Assembly: GCF_024753205.1 (NCBI RefSeq)
Contig: NZ_JANUGZ010000003.1
Span: forward strand, 62,001 to 126,000
Length of the DNA: 64,000 nucleotides
From: Massilia aurea
GTDB taxonomy: Bacteria; Pseudomonadota; Gammaproteobacteria; Burkholderiales; Burkholderiaceae_D
Direction of reading: 5' to 3'
Both the position numbers and the translations under genes were made by a program. Numbering within the stretch: position 1 is the stretch's first letter; each line of letters begins with the position of its first letter. The notes below the pieces were generated by a model, which made no database searches, had not been told where the DNA came from, and saw only the letters and a program-made list of their open reading frames with translations. Positions 63,898 through 64,000 of the stretch are shown here, piece by piece.

Positions 63898-64000
63898 CTA
63901 GCGGGGCACCCGCACCCAGCCTTCCATCAGGACGCGCGCGCTACGGCTCATGCTGGCTTTCGCCACGCGCCACTGCCCGTCTTCCAGGACCGCTTCGGCG
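63898..64000 (-). CDS. prpF: C-terminal fragment, probable 2-methylaconitate cis-trans isomerase
   Basis: The last 33 codons of a leftward gene entering from the right edge, ending in TAG at 63898. The peptide KASMSRSARVLMEGWVRVP matches the characteristic end of PrpF proteins, which work with AcnD in the methylcitrate cycle for propionate use. Only this tail is visible, so the call rests on a short motif. Confidence 0.6.
   Translation of the reverse strand, partial: AEAVLEDGQWRVAKASMSRSARVLMEGWVRVPR

Overview
The window is GC-rich, densely coded chromosomal DNA with short intergenic gaps. The gene set points to a Gram-negative betaproteobacterium of the Oxalobacteraceae (Massilia / Telluria / Duganella / Janthinobacterium group): a porin ending in Phe, Lpt lipopolysaccharide export genes, RND and PACE efflux, an APS-reductase type cysteine operon with a DUF934 gene, many PAS/GGDEF/EAL and hybrid kinase genes, and a THIN-B-like subclass B3 metallo-beta-lactamase. 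The genus is an inference from gene content. No rRNA, tRNA, insertion sequence, phage integrase or CRISPR array was seen.

Layout. 1-7.3 kb: a hybrid histidine kinase cut by the left edge, then a two-gene RND efflux operon. 7.5-15.3 kb: membrane proteins, an 819-residue Ala/Glu/Arg coiled-coil protein, an SrkA-like kinase, a secreted esterase and a YecA-like SEC-C protein. 15.4-23.5 kb: a second hybrid kinase, orn, an M48 protease-PCD-rsgA operon joined by ATGA overlaps, then argF and argG. 23.5-27.4 kb: a compact beta-lactam sensing and resistance operon read leftwards: blaI, blaR1 (M56 protease fused to an OXA-like sensor), a B3 metallo-beta-lactamase and a class D beta-lactamase. 27.4-34.6 kb: murB-SDR, yajQ, a nitronate monooxygenase-like gene, and a YdeP-type molybdoenzyme with fdhD. 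34.7-40.7 kb: a signalling block (PAS-GGDEF-EAL, LytS/LytTR pair, NarX-type kinase). 40.8-46 kb: porin, small secreted proteins, a PACE pump with divergent LysR regulator, small envelope genes. 46-54.8 kb: cysB diverging from an assimilatory sulfate operon (cysI-DUF934-cysH-cysD-cysN-cobA), with a CbiX/SirB chelatase facing it. 54.8-64 kb: lptFG, pepA, small genes, xth, a PAS-GGDEF-EAL gene and the 3' end of a probable prpF.

How the parts work together. The sulfate block covers ATP sulfurylase, APS reductase, sulfite reductase and two of the three siroheme steps. The bla operon carries its own repressor, sensor/protease and two enzymes of unrelated mechanism. Its promoter has a perfect dyad with an ACA-NN-TGT core lying between the -35 and -10. 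The sensor domain of its BlaR1 has Asn where the acylation motif should have Lys, which is the most unusual single observation here.

The repeats seen are two copies of a 37-bp hairpin element placed right after stop codons, and a 139-bp element bounded by 27-bp perfect inverted repeats behind pepA.
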